A DNA stretch of 21,514 nt from JANYGM01 sp043764015 (GCA_043764015.1 JAYUKY010000011.1:1-21514), one strand, 5' to 3'; counted from the stretch's first letter, positions 7,630 through 15,814 are shown. Made by a program: numbers and translations. Notes: generated from the letters alone by a model not told the origin.

Positions 7630-8569
7630 ATTGTAGTTGAGTTGGATGTTGCTTTTGCCCTCCTCTTTGCATTTGAATAATGCCAAAACGTGGGGCTAAA
7701 TGCTCATTTTTATCATTTTTGAAAGATCCTTTTCTAATAAAATAAGGCTTCAGTTCAAATCCAGCATACTTTTTAGATAGTTTTATAAGTTCATCAACTG
7801 AATAAATAGCTACCTCTGTTTCTTCAAATGAAGTAGATTTTTTCGTTTTATGCATCACATAATTAGGAGCAAAAGCATCATCTTTGTATGCTTTTTGTAA
7901 TAATAATTTTGAAATTTCATTTTGTTTCTTTGAAAAAATATCTTCCCATTCTTGTTTTCCTTTTGCTGGCAATTCCTCCCAAAAATAACGTCTAGTATCT
8001 GATTTTCTTGTTTTTATAGTTTTCATTATATCTATTGGCTGAAATCCTACATCACCACAAAACATTTTAAGAGCATTTTCTGCATCAACAGAAACTAATA
8101 TTTTATTATTTCGTAAAAATTGAGAAAAGGCTGATGCTGTTGTAAAATATAATTGTGCATTTGTTGGTTTTACATTGTTACAAGATTTTACAGAAATACC
8201 AATAATTTTGGTGATATCTTTACTCACAATTTCAATAATAATATCACTTTTTGATTTGGTAATAATATTGCCTTTGGTATCTTTTACTTGATGCCCTAAG
8301 CCAGAAGTTGCCAAACCACCAAGCCAAGACGCTTTTATTACAATTATATCTGTTATTTTCTCTTTATTTAGAATATATTTTATAAGTTCAATAGCAGGAT
8401 TTCCAACCAAAATATTATCTATTAACTTATTATCAATATTTTCAATTGACCAGTCTATACCATTAATAATATCTATAATGATTTCTTCAAATTTGTGTCC
8501 CAAATTTCTACCTGTAGTGCCTGCTATAATTTGAGCTGCGTGTTTTGCATTTTTTGCATTTAGTGCCAT
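7583..8569 (-). CDS. Type II restriction endonuclease (probable PD-(D/E)xK fold)
   Basis: 328 residues, predicted to cut unmethylated DNA at the site protected by the convergent methyltransferase. The assignment rests on context plus a plausible active site. KSDIIIEI (D109 at the end of one strand) is followed 17 residues later by GISVKSCNN (S126-V127-K128), the D-Xn-(E/S)xK arrangement of many type II nucleases; an upstream acidic pair E28/E29 (HKFEEIIIDI) could be the helix glutamate. The C-terminal segment RFGIIQMQRGGQKQHP, then QLQF, looks well conserved, but I could not name the subfamily. The gene starts 6 bp after the controller gene, so the two are an operon. Its final 47 nt lie under the end of the methyltransferase gene. 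Confidence 0.82.
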   Translation of the reverse strand: MALNAKNAKHAAQIIAGTTGRNLGHKFEEIIIDIINGIDWSIENIDNKLIDNILVGNPAIELIKYILNKEKITDIIVIKASWLGGLATSGLGHQVKDTKGNIITKSKSDIIIEIVSKDITKIIGISVKSCNNVKPTNAQLYFTTASAFSQFLRNNKILVSVDAENALKMFCGDVGFQPIDIMKTIKTRKSDTRRYFWEELPAKGKQEWEDIFSKKQNEISKLLLQKAYKDDAFAPNYVMHKTKKSTSFEETEVAIYSVDELIKLSKKYAGFELKPYFIRKGSFKNDKNEHLAPRFGIIQMQRGGQKQHPTQLQFNLQAGYFYKLATLV

Positions 8570-8575
8570 TATATT

Positions 8576-8797
8576 TTATACTTCTTTTAAAAGTTCATTG
8601 ATATCTACTTCTAAGGCATTTGCCAAACGGCAAATATTCACTAATGATAAATTTCTTAAACCTCTCTCTAAAAGGCTTATATAAGTTCTATCAAAACCTG
8701 CTATATACGCCAAAGATTCTTGACTTAATTGTCTTGTAGTTCTAATCTCTTTTAAATTCTTTGCAAACTGCGTGAGAATTTCATTTTTATTTTTCAT
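8576..8797 (-). CDS. Small XRE/Cro-type HTH protein, probable restriction-modification controller (C protein)
   Basis: 73 residues, almost entirely one helix-turn-helix domain: FAKNLKEIRTTRQLSQESLA followed by YIAGFDRTYISLLERGLRNL and a third helix VNICRLANALEVDINELL. Size and pattern fit C proteins, which delay and then tune nuclease expression after a restriction-modification system enters a new cell. It is the first gene of a C-R operon (6 bp to the endonuclease start). The start at 8797 was chosen because the HTH fold begins right after it; the frame extends to 8848, but the extra residues are Cys/hydrophobic and unlike the family. A GGAC-N5-GTCC palindrome lies 36 bp upstream. Confidence 0.85.
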   Translation of the reverse strand: MKNKNEILTQFAKNLKEIRTTRQLSQESLAYIAGFDRTYISLLERGLRNLSLVNICRLANALEVDINELLKEV

Positions 8798-8832
8798 AAT
8801 GCAAAGTATAGTTATTAGTACAGAACAACAAC

Positions 8833-8845
8833 GGACAAATAGTCC
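8833..8845. promoter_or_regulatory. Palindrome upstream of the controller gene (possible C-box)
   Basis: GGACAAATAGTCC: 4-bp arms with a 5-bp spacer, 36 bp upstream of the controller ATG. C proteins bind symmetric sites of GACT/AGTC character in this position. Short arms in a short intergenic region make this tentative, and no exact TAnnTTTG -7 element was found (nearest is a TA-N3-TTTG variant reading toward the gene at about 8802-8810). Confidence 0.3.
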
Positions 8846-8979
8846 CATTTTTGATAATACTTAATTCTACATAAAAAAATATCTTTTTTTAGCAAATTAT
8901 GGCTGTTTAGCAAGATACATATATAATAAGTTTTTTACTTGTTGATATTTTTCTTAATTTGCAGAGTAGTTTAATCCGC

Positions 8980-9005
8980 TATTGATGACAATTATTGATA
9001 ACAAT
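8980..9005 (+). repeat. Tandem 13-bp repeat with internal dyad symmetry just upstream of pheT
   Basis: TATTGATGACAAT (8980-8992) and TATTGATAACAAT (8993-9005) are adjacent copies differing at one base. Each contains ATTG-N4-CAAT, so the pair looks like a double operator or two small hairpins in the leader. It ends 5 bp before the pheT ATG. The function is unknown. Confidence 0.6.
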
Positions 9006-9010
9006 AAAAT

Positions 9011-11515
9011 ATGACAATTTCTTACAACTGGCTCAATCAATTTATTGACCTAAAAGACCATTCTGCAGCCCAAATTGGCGCACTTCTTACCCAATGCGGT
9101 TTAGAAGTGGAAAGTATTGACACTTACGAAACACTCAAAGGCGGACTTTCTGGCATTGTTATTGGCGAGGTGATGAGCTGTGAAAAGCACCCAAACGCTG
9201 ATAAATTAAGCAAAACCACCGTAAATATAGGCACAAGCATCGTGCCTATTGTGTGTGGTGCGCCCAACGTGGCACAAGGGCAAAAAGTCGTGGTAGCAAC
9301 TGTGGGAGCAGTTTTGTATCCTTTGGAAGGTGATAGTTTTCAAATTAAAAAAGCTAAAATTAGAGGAGAAGAGTCTGAAGGAATGATTTGTGCAGAAGAC
9401 GAAATAGGGCTTGGAAACTCACACGCAGGCATTATGGTACTTTCTACTGATTTGCCAAATGGCACGCCTGCTGCTGATTATTTCAAAATAGAAACTGATT
9501 ATATCTTTGAGATAGGACTAACGCCAAATAGAGCTGATGCTGCCTCTCATTTGGGTGTAGCACGTGATTTGAGCGTACTTTTAGGGCGCAAAATATGCCA
9601 AAAAAGCGTAGATAATCTTAAAATTGATAATGAAAATCCTGATAAAAATAGTAAAAACATTTCTGTTGAGGTAGAAAATTTGCTGGCTTGTCCTCGTTAT
9701 GTAGGCGTTACGGTGGAGGGCTTACGTGTGCAAGAGTCGCCTGAATGGCTCAAAAACCGCCTAAAATCCATTGGACTTACACCAATAAATAACATTGTTG
9801 ATGTTACGAATTATGTTTTGCACGACTTAGGGCAACCTTTGCACGCTTTTGATGCTGATAAAATCAAAGGAAAGAAAATTTTGGTTAAAAATCTTCTTCA
9901 AAATACACTTTTTCAAACATTAGACAAACAAGAACGCAAATTATCTGAAAATGATTTGATTATTTGTGATGCAGAAAGCGTACCTATGTGTATTGCAGGC
10001 GTGTTTGGTGGCTTGCAGTCAGGCGTGAGCGCACAAACGACAAGCATTTTCTTGGAAAGTGCTTATTTTTCTGCGGATACTACTCGCAAATCTTCCCAAT
10101 TTCACGGACTAAAAACTGATGCTTCTTTCCGTTTTGAACGTGGCACAGACCCAAATATGCCACTTTATGCACTCAAAAAAGCGGTTTTGCTGTTGCAGGA
10201 AATTAGTACAGAAAATATTAGTGTGTCTGAAATTATTGATATTTATCCTAATAAAATAGCCAATTTTGAGATAGAAGTTTCTTATAAAAATATTGCTAGA
10301 CTAATAGGAAAAACTATTGAAAAATCCACCATAAAAAATATTTTGGAAGGTTTGGAAATGGTACTTTCCAAAGAAACTGAAAATGGTTTTCACGTTAGTG
10401 TGCGACCGTACAGAGTAGATGTGCAGCGTGAGGCGGATATTATTGAAGAGATTTTGCGTATTTATGGCTTTAATAATATTGAAGTGGCGCAAAATTTGAG
10501 TTCTTCTTTTGTAGCTAGTTTTCCTAAAATAGACAAACATAGACTTCAAAACAAAGTTGCAGAAGTGCTTGTAAGCAATGGAATGAGCGAAATTATTACT
10601 AATTCTCTCACAAAACCAATGTATGCAAAAACTTTGAAAGACATTGACGAAAACCAAAACGTAGTGATTTTGAATAAATTAAGTGAAGAATTGGAGGTTT
10701 TGCGCCAAAGTTTGATTTTTTCAGGTTTAGAAATTCTTAGCTATAACATCAATAGAAAGCAAAAAGACATCAAAATCTTTGAATTTGGTAATATTTATAA
10801 GAAAAAAATTCAAGAAAATAAAGAAAATTCTTCTGAAAATTCAACAGAAAACGCTAATGCAAAAGGCGCAAAAGCCTATTTGCAAGAAATGAAATTAGCC
10901 TTGTTTTTTACGGGAAATAAAACTGGGGAAACGTGGCTAAACACTCCCCAGAGTGCTTCTCAAAAAGTTGATTTTCATTATGTTGCAGGTTTTGTAAATA
11001 AGATTTTGACAACTTTAAATGTCAAAAAATTTGATACAATAGAAGCTGATGCCACGACTTTTGCCTATGGTTTGAATTATATCATCAAAAAGAAAGTCAT
11101 TGCAAAAATAGGACTTTTACAAGATTATATCACAAAGGCGGCAGATTTAAAACAACCTATTTTTTATGCAGAAATTGATTGGGATTATCTCGCAAATGTG
11201 TATAAAAATGATGTTGTTTACCAAGAAATCCCTAAATTCCCAGAAGTAAAACGTGATTTGTCTATTATTTTGGATAAAACTGTAACTTTTGACGAAATTT
11301 ATAAAAAATCTTTTCAGTTGGAAAAGAAGTTATTACAAAAAATCAATGTTTTTAGCGTGTATGAGGGTGAAAATATTGGTGCAGACAAAAAATCTTATGC
11401 TATTAGTTTCTTTTTGCAGGCTGATGAAACACTCACAGATAACGTCATTGACAAAACAATGAAACGCTTAATTGAGAGTTTTAGAAATGATTTTGGTGCA
11501 ATTATCAGAGAATAA
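9011..11515 (+). CDS. pheT: Phenylalanyl-tRNA synthetase beta subunit
   Basis: 834 residues. The beta chain of the alpha2-beta2 enzyme that charges tRNA-Phe; it carries tRNA-binding and editing domains. The N terminus MTISYNWLNQFIDL is typical. The OB-fold tRNA-binding domain (about 42-155) shows HPNADKL (60-66) and CGAPN (82-86). A B3/B4 editing region, a B5 domain (about 400-475) and the catalytic-like core follow, and the anticodon-binding FDX-ACB domain begins near 743 (FPEVKRDLSIIL) and runs to the end. A low-complexity Glu/Asn/Ser stretch at about 601-617 slightly lengthens the protein. The alpha subunit gene is not adjacent. Upstream is a tandem 13-bp repeat; no exact promoter was found (nearest is TTAATTTG at 8954-8961, one base off). 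Two hairpins follow the stop. Confidence 0.96.
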   Translation: MTISYNWLNQFIDLKDHSAAQIGALLTQCGLEVESIDTYETLKGGLSGIVIGEVMSCEKHPNADKLSKTTVNIGTSIVPIVCGAPNVAQGQKVVVATVGAVLYPLEGDSFQIKKAKIRGEESEGMICAEDEIGLGNSHAGIMVLSTDLPNGTPAADYFKIETDYIFEIGLTPNRADAASHLGVARDLSVLLGRKICQKSVDNLKIDNENPDKNSKNISVEVENLLACPRYVGVTVEGLRVQESPEWLKNRLKSIGLTPINNIVDVTNYVLHDLGQPLHAFDADKIKGKKILVKNLLQNTLFQTLDKQERKLSENDLIICDAESVPMCIAGVFGGLQSGVSAQTTSIFLESAYFSADTTRKSSQFHGLKTDASFRFERGTDPNMPLYALKKAVLLLQEISTENISVSEIIDIYPNKIANFEIEVSYKNIARLIGKTIEKSTIKNILEGLEMVLSKETENGFHVSVRPYRVDVQREADIIEEILRIYGFNNIEVAQNLSSSFVASFPKIDKHRLQNKVAEVLVSNGMSEIITNSLTKPMYAKTLKDIDENQNVVILNKLSEELEVLRQSLIFSGLEILSYNINRKQKDIKIFEFGNIYKKKIQENKENSSENSTENANAKGAKAYLQEMKLALFFTGNKTGETWLNTPQSASQKVDFHYVAGFVNKILTTLNVKKFDTIEADATTFAYGLNYIIKKKVIAKIGLLQDYITKAADLKQPIFYAEIDWDYLANVYKNDVVYQEIPKFPEVKRDLSIILDKTVTFDEIYKKSFQLEKKLLQKINVFSVYEGENIGADKKSYAISFFLQADETLTDNVIDKTMKRLIESFRNDFGAIIRE

Positions 11516-11520
11516 AACGC

Positions 11521-11557
11521 ATAACTTCCCGAAAGTTGCAAACTTTCGGGAAGTTAT
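11521..11557. repeat. Perfect long hairpin after pheT, without a T tract
   Basis: Two 17-nt arms (11521-11537 and 11541-11557) pair perfectly around a 3-nt GCA loop; the core is CTTCCCGAAAG/CTTTCGGGAAG. It begins 5 nt after the pheT stop codon and lacks a following T run, so it is not a classical terminator. It could protect the mRNA 3' end or be a dispersed palindromic repeat. Confidence 0.8.
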
Positions 11558-11584
11558 CACAACAGTTCAAACAAATTACAAAAC

Positions 11585-11620
11585 AAAAAACCGCTTATTC
11601 ATTATGAATAAGCGGTTTTT
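11585..11620. terminator. Bidirectional intrinsic terminator between pheT and the fasciclin gene
   Basis: A 15-bp stem (11586-11600 with 11606-11620; CCGCTTATTC pairing with GAATAAGCGG and flanking A5/T5) with a 5-nt loop. A-rich left and T-rich right flanks suit termination from both converging genes. Confidence 0.9.
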
Positions 11621-11641
11621 ATATTTACTTGTTATCAAAAA

Positions 11642-12217
11642 CTATTTGATAACTGCGTCAATCAAGTGAACAACACCGTTAGATGCCGCGTTATCAGCAC
11701 CTGTAACGTTAGCATTGCCAATCATTACTTTACCATCTTTGATAGAAACTTTTACTTCTTTACCACCTAGCATTTTAACCATTTGACCATCTTTCAAATC
11801 TGCTGCTTTTACTGCACCAGCTGTTACGTGGTTTTTCAAGATAGCTGCAAGAGCATCTTTTTTCTCTGGTTTCATTAAGTCTTCAAGTGTTGCGCCAAGT
11901 GCTGCAAATGCTGCATCAGATGGAGCAAATACTGTCAATGTTTCTTTTGAAAGCGTTTCAGCAAGACCTGCTGCTACTACTGCTTTCGCTAGTGTTGGAG
12001 TTGCTGCTGAAGCTAAATCAACCAAAGATTTTGGTTTTGCTGCTTCTGCTGCATCAGCAATTTTTTTAAGAGAGTCTGCAACTGCAACTTCTTTAGCTAC
12101 TTTTGCGAGAGAATCAGCTGTTGCTTTTTCTTTTTCTTTCGCTGCATCTTTGCAAGATACTACTGAAAGTGTTGTTGCTACTGCCAAAGCAGTCAAAAGG
12201 TTTTTAGTACTGAACAT
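11642..12217 (-). CDS. Fasciclin (FAS1) domain lipoprotein
   Basis: 191 residues. A short N-terminal signal ends in a lipobox, VVSC, with lipidated Cys22, so the mature protein is anchored to a membrane. Residues 23-63 are an Ala/Lys/Glu linker with repeated ADSL motifs. The FAS1 domain (about 64-191) shows the H1 region ETLTVFAPSDAAFAAL (92-107), ILKNHVTAGAV (126-136) and the closing H2 region NGVVHLIDAVIK. FAS1 domains mediate adhesion or carbohydrate/protein binding; the partner is unknown here. The start at 12217 gives a normal lipoprotein signal peptide; the longer frame to 12256 would run across the promoter's -7 element. Codon usage is more uniform than in its neighbours (many GCT), suggesting good expression, and the gene has its own exact promoter. 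Confidence 0.93.
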   Translation of the reverse strand: MFSTKNLLTALAVATTLSVVSCKDAAKEKEKATADSLAKVAKEVAVADSLKKIADAAEAAKPKSLVDLASAATPTLAKAVVAAGLAETLSKETLTVFAPSDAAFAALGATLEDLMKPEKKDALAAILKNHVTAGAVKAADLKDGQMVKMLGGKEVKVSIKDGKVMIGNANVTGADNAASNGVVHLIDAVIK

Positions 12218-12253
12218 TTTTTTGGTATTTATTGGTTGGTTATTATTTCGGTG

Positions 12254-12284
12254 CAAAGGTAATAATTATTTTTATTAAAACAAA
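12254..12284 (-). promoter_or_regulatory. Promoter of the fasciclin lipoprotein gene
   Basis: On the minus strand, TTTG (12284-12281), 19 nt, then TACCTTTG (12261-12254): an exact Bacteroidota promoter 36 nt before the ATG at 12217. It sits just after the stop of the upstream barrel-protein gene, so the two genes can be expressed separately. Confidence 0.8.
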
Positions 12285-12291
12285 TTTTTTT

Positions 12292-13065
12292 CTATTTTTT
12301 TATTTTTGCTAATGGCACAGCCAACCAAAACTTCACAATAGAAATTTTATCTTTCCCAGACTCTTGCCCCCAGTTACTAATATTATCAATATAATCAGTT
12401 TGTGGAAACAAATAACTTGCCTGAACGCCAAATCCGTAGCCGTTTTTCAAAATATACATTGCTCCAAAACTAAGCGGAAGTGTAAGTGTTGTATTATTAT
12501 AAGTTTCATCATTAGCACGAGTATTGCGCTGGTCTTGTAGTTCTTTGCCTTCATCATCTTTTGGCACAAAACGCAAAAAACCTATCCCCTGACTCATATA
12601 AAGGATAAAATTTATTTTTTTAATGAAATTATACTGCAAATCATACTGAAAAGAAAAAATAGAAGTCTTAAAATATTGATTGGGTGTTGTTACCATATTA
12701 TTTACGTCAGTAAATTTATATTGATAATTTTGCCCTATGACAGTTCCAAGAGTGAGGTTTAAATGGCTATTTAGGCGTTTTTTCTTATTAAATTTGATGC
12801 CAATTTGCAAAGAACTTGCAAAGTAATCATAACGAGAATTTAGATCACCTTTGTAGGCAGTTGCCCCCACGCCAATCTCTAAAAAGCGCAAATACTTTGG
12901 TTTTTCTGTTTTTATAAGTGTTGTATCTTGATTTATTTGCAATAAGCTATCCTTATTAAGCACTTGATTATTAGTATTTTGCGCTGATATTTTTGTAATA
13001 GAAAATAAAAGACAAAAAACAATTCCAAAGAAAATAAAAACTAAATAGGCATTTTTTTTGTTCAT
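12292..13065 (-). CDS. Probable outer-membrane beta-barrel protein of unknown function
   Basis: 257 residues. The N terminus MNKKNAYLVFIFFGIVFCLL, then FSITKISAQ, is a signal peptide with the AQ ending common in Bacteroidota. After a polar linker, the region from about 60 starts FLEIGVGATAYKGDLN, a pattern resembling Bacteroidota outer-membrane barrel proteins, and alternates short amphipathic strands with Gly, Tyr, Phe and Asn turns up to LAVPLAKIKK. No enzymatic motif is visible. An alternative ATG at 13089 would add eight residues ahead of the signal peptide. The fasciclin gene downstream has its own promoter, so operon membership is uncertain. The barrel call is inferred from composition and pattern. 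Confidence 0.72.
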   Translation of the reverse strand: MNKKNAYLVFIFFGIVFCLLFSITKISAQNTNNQVLNKDSLLQINQDTTLIKTEKPKYLRFLEIGVGATAYKGDLNSRYDYFASSLQIGIKFNKKKRLNSHLNLTLGTVIGQNYQYKFTDVNNMVTTPNQYFKTSIFSFQYDLQYNFIKKINFILYMSQGIGFLRFVPKDDEGKELQDQRNTRANDETYNNTTLTLPLSFGAMYILKNGYGFGVQASYLFPQTDYIDNISNWGQESGKDKISIVKFWLAVPLAKIKK

Positions 13066-13132
13066 TTCAAAAGTTTGAATAAATTTCAAGGATTTATTTT
13101 AGCATTATAACAAGTTTTTTTATAATTTTTCT

Positions 13133-13140
13133 TATATTTG
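13133..13140 (+). promoter_or_regulatory. Possible -7 element for the desaturase gene
   Basis: TATATTTG matches the -7 consensus on the plus strand, but no TTTG/TTG lies 19-21 nt upstream and the ATG is 118 nt away. The 193-bp gap between the two divergent genes otherwise shows only AT-rich DNA. Confidence 0.3.
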
Positions 13141-13258
13141 TGAAATTTTTGGAAAAATTATATTTTGAAAAAGTTACATAAAGTTTTCAAAAATACGAAA
13201 AAATCTTAAAAATCTTAGGAAAAATTAAATCATTTCAATTCATTATCCCAATAAATTT

Positions 13259-14035
13259 ATGCTACTCGTAACCATTTTATTTATTCTACATTGGTATATG
13301 GCACTTTTTTGCCAAACTTTCTTTTTACACCGCTACGCTGCACACAAAATGTTTTCTATGAACAAATTTTGGGAAAAATATTTTGGTTTACTTACTTACA
13401 TTACGCAAGGCGCATCTTACCTAAGTCCACGTGCCTACGCAATCCTGCACCGTATGCACCACGCCTACAGCGACACAGAAAAAGACCCACACTCTCCGCA
13501 TCACGCATCAAATGTTTTTACTATGATGTGGAAAACCAAAGATATTTATAATGCACTTGTTGAAAATAAGATTAAACCTGCTTTGCGTTTTGATAAAAAC
13601 TACCCAGACTGGAAGTTTTTGGAGCGTTTTGGCGAACATTGGATTTCTCGTCTTACTTGGGGAACGGCTTATGTAGCTGTGTATGTGTGTGCATTCTTGT
13701 TTTTGGATATGCACTGGGCATTTTTTGCGCTTTTGCCTTTACATTTTGTAATGGGACCTTTGCACGGTGCTATTGTGAACTGGGCGGGACACAAATACGG
13801 CTATTCTAATTTTGATAATAATGATAAATCAAAAAATTCTTTAATGATGGATTTTCTGATGATGGGAGAACTTTTTCAAAATAATCATCACAAATTGCCT
13901 AATAGACTGAATTTTGCGGCAAAATGGTTTGAACTTGACCCAACTTATCCTGTTATAAAATTGATGCATTGGTTGCATATTATCCGTATTTTGCCTGTTG
14001 TAGTTGTTGCGGAAACTAACGAGGTTCACCAATAA
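13259..14035 (+). CDS. Membrane fatty acid desaturase (acyl-CoA or acyl-lipid type)
   Basis: 258 residues. Di-iron membrane enzyme that inserts a double bond into acyl chains, adjusting membrane fluidity. The three histidine boxes are present: HRYAAH (24-29), HRMHH (64-68) and QNNHH (H210/H211), with a further conserved His in NWAGHKYG (H178). Hydrophobic segments at about 1-20, 42-55, 135-150 and 153-172 fit the usual membrane topology. It is shorter than many delta-9 desaturases (300 or more residues) because the N terminus begins almost at the first membrane segment. Whether the substrate is acyl-CoA or a membrane lipid cannot be told from sequence. The following unknown gene begins 13 bp after its stop. 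Confidence 0.9.
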   Translation: MLLVTILFILHWYMALFCQTFFLHRYAAHKMFSMNKFWEKYFGLLTYITQGASYLSPRAYAILHRMHHAYSDTEKDPHSPHHASNVFTMMWKTKDIYNALVENKIKPALRFDKNYPDWKFLERFGEHWISRLTWGTAYVAVYVCAFLFLDMHWAFFALLPLHFVMGPLHGAIVNWAGHKYGYSNFDNNDKSKNSLMMDFLMMGELFQNNHHKLPNRLNFAAKWFELDPTYPVIKLMHWLHIIRILPVVVVAETNEVHQ

Positions 14036-14048
14036 AACGTGTTTTTTA

Positions 14049-14648
14049 ATGAAAGTTCTAGAAAACGCTGAAAAATTACTTCCTTTGGGTTATTTGTTCC
14101 TTGTGATTCTTGGAATAATTAAAGAAAGTGTATTTTATTATCAAATTGGGATAAATATTTTAAAATATTCAAGCATTATGGACATTTTGATAAGCCCCAT
14201 TGCAGATTTGGCTTCTCGTCCCTTCATCATTTTGATACTTTTTAGCTTTGTTTTGCTGCTTTACTTGGGAATTTTTCTACTTTCAAAAAACTATAAAAAA
14301 GTGTGGGTTAGAAAGTTTACAGGGATTAAAAAACCGTTGGAAGAACTAACAGAAGAGGGTATTAAAGTACATTTTCAACGTATTTTAATTTTGATGCTTG
14401 CAAATATCTTAATATCATTTTTCTTAGGACTTGGGATAGGTGGTGGTGGAAAAGTAGCAGAAAAAATAGCTGCTAAAAACATAAAATATGAGTCGTCAAT
14501 AGCTTATAACTCCTCAAATGAGGTAAAAGAGATATATTTAATTGGCTCAAATAGTCTAAATTATTTTTATATGGAGAAAGGAAATAATAATATAAAAATT
14601 ACGCCAGTTAGCTCTGTAAAAATGATTGAATTTAAGAAAAATAACTAA
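14049..14648 (+). CDS. Unknown integral membrane protein
   Basis: 199 residues, not recognised. Three hydrophobic segments are visible at about 11-30 (LLPLGYLFLVILGII), 58-78 (FIILILFSFVLLLYLGIFLL) and 116-137 (a Leu/Ile-rich stretch ending LGLGIGGGG). A polar C-terminal tail of about 60 residues follows, rich in Asn, Ser and Tyr. It lies 13 bp after the desaturase and 13 bp before prmC, suggesting a three-gene transcript. The start at 14049 avoids overlap with the desaturase; the frame extends to 14004. No functional motif supports a role. Confidence 0.7.
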   Translation: MKVLENAEKLLPLGYLFLVILGIIKESVFYYQIGINILKYSSIMDILISPIADLASRPFIILILFSFVLLLYLGIFLLSKNYKKVWVRKFTGIKKPLEELTEEGIKVHFQRILILMLANILISFFLGLGIGGGGKVAEKIAAKNIKYESSIAYNSSNEVKEIYLIGSNSLNYFYMEKGNNNIKITPVSSVKMIEFKKNN

Positions 14649-14661
14649 AAATTAGTATTTA

Positions 14662-15609
14662 ATGGTATTACTCACAAAAACAGCTCGTGAACTAAAAGAT
14701 TTTATATTTGGTAGTTTTCATTTTTTTGAGAATTTTCCTACTGATTATCAAGCTATTACAGAAAGAGAAAAAGAAAGTATTTCAATGCTTATTTTGGAAG
14801 AAGTTTTTGGTTTGAAAAGAATTGATGTTGCACTTAACAAAAGTATTAGTTTTGAACAAAAAACTTGGGGAACTTTAATAGAAATTCTTGAAAAAATATC
14901 CTCAAATGAGCCAATTCAATATATTTTAGGTCATACCGAGTTTTATGGTATGACCTTTCGTGTGTCTAAAGACGTGCTTATTCCACGTCCAGAAACAGAA
15001 GAACTCGTGGATTTTATCATCAAAAAATATCAAAATAAAGCTGAAAACAATACCTTAAATATTTTAGATATTGGTACAGGAAGCGGTTGTATTATTATTT
15101 CTTTGGCTAAAAACCTGCAAAATAGCGCTATTTCCGTCAATGCTTTTGCTATGGATATTTCTAAAAATGCCTTAAAAATTGCTGAAATCAATGCGAAAGA
15201 AAATAACGTAAAAGTGCAATTTATTGAACAGGATATTTTGAAAGATAATTTTGAAGATAATTTTAGTAGTTTCAGTTTGGAAGGTGTTCGTAGTAATGGC
15301 TTTTTTGATATAATTGTAAGTAATCCGCCTTATGTTACACAAGCAGAAAAACAATTAATGCAGGCTAATGTACTAGATTTTGAGCCACATAATGCTTTAT
15401 TTGTGGATGATTTAGAGCCACTTGTTTTTTATGAAAGAATAACATTTTTAGCAACAAAATACCTGAAAAAAAGCGGTTTTTTGTACTTTGAAATCAATGA
15501 AAAATACCCAAATGAAATGAAACTTTTATTAGAAAAATATAATTTTTCTAATGTGGAAATTTTGTTAGATTTACAGGGAAAATCTAGAATGACTTTTGGA
15601 CAAAAATAA
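14662..15609 (+). CDS. prmC: Release-factor glutamine N5-methyltransferase
   Basis: 315 residues. Methylates the glutamine of the GGQ motif in peptide-chain release factors RF1/RF2, improving termination. The N-terminal helical domain (about 1-100) contains EPIQYILGHTEFYG. The SAM-binding Rossmann domain follows with IPRPETEELV (107-116), motif I DIGTGSGCIIISLA (136-149), a central acidic loop (about 185-205) and the substrate-glutamine-binding NPPYV (221-225). The C terminus ends with LLDLQGKSRMTFGQK, typical of the family. Length is slightly above that of E. coli PrmC. It is last in a closely spaced set with the desaturase and an unknown membrane protein. Confidence 0.95.
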   Translation: MVLLTKTARELKDFIFGSFHFFENFPTDYQAITEREKESISMLILEEVFGLKRIDVALNKSISFEQKTWGTLIEILEKISSNEPIQYILGHTEFYGMTFRVSKDVLIPRPETEELVDFIIKKYQNKAENNTLNILDIGTGSGCIIISLAKNLQNSAISVNAFAMDISKNALKIAEINAKENNVKVQFIEQDILKDNFEDNFSSFSLEGVRSNGFFDIIVSNPPYVTQAEKQLMQANVLDFEPHNALFVDDLEPLVFYERITFLATKYLKKSGFLYFEINEKYPNEMKLLLEKYNFSNVEILLDLQGKSRMTFGQK

Positions 15610-15748
15610 CATTTAAGGAAGGGAAGGAGATAAGAAGTATGAGATATAAAACCTTGATTATTAGGTCATAAGATTATTAAATTGATATTTTCTATAAACA
15701 TCAAACACCTAAATAACCTTCCCATTTTTTACTGCTTTTTGCTCCTAA

Positions 15749-15780
15749 TTTGCATATATACTTTAATTTTTGTATTTTTG
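15749..15780 (+). promoter_or_regulatory. Promoter of the unknown gene at 15815
   Basis: TTTG at 15749-15752, 20 nt, then TATTTTTG at 15773-15780; the ATG at 15815 is 34 nt further on. The element rules out the longer in-frame start at 15770, which would lie within the promoter. Confidence 0.75.
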
Positions 15781-15814
15781 CATAGTATTAAAAAAATTAC
15801 CCCCACACCTCATT

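Noticed and set aside
15615..15723. GGGAAGG / CCTTCCC inverted match and heptamer-like sequence between prmC and the next gene
   Set aside because: The arms are only 7 bp and about 90 bp apart, and 7-bp periodicity is too degenerate to separate from chance, unlike the blocks at 16591 and 18715.
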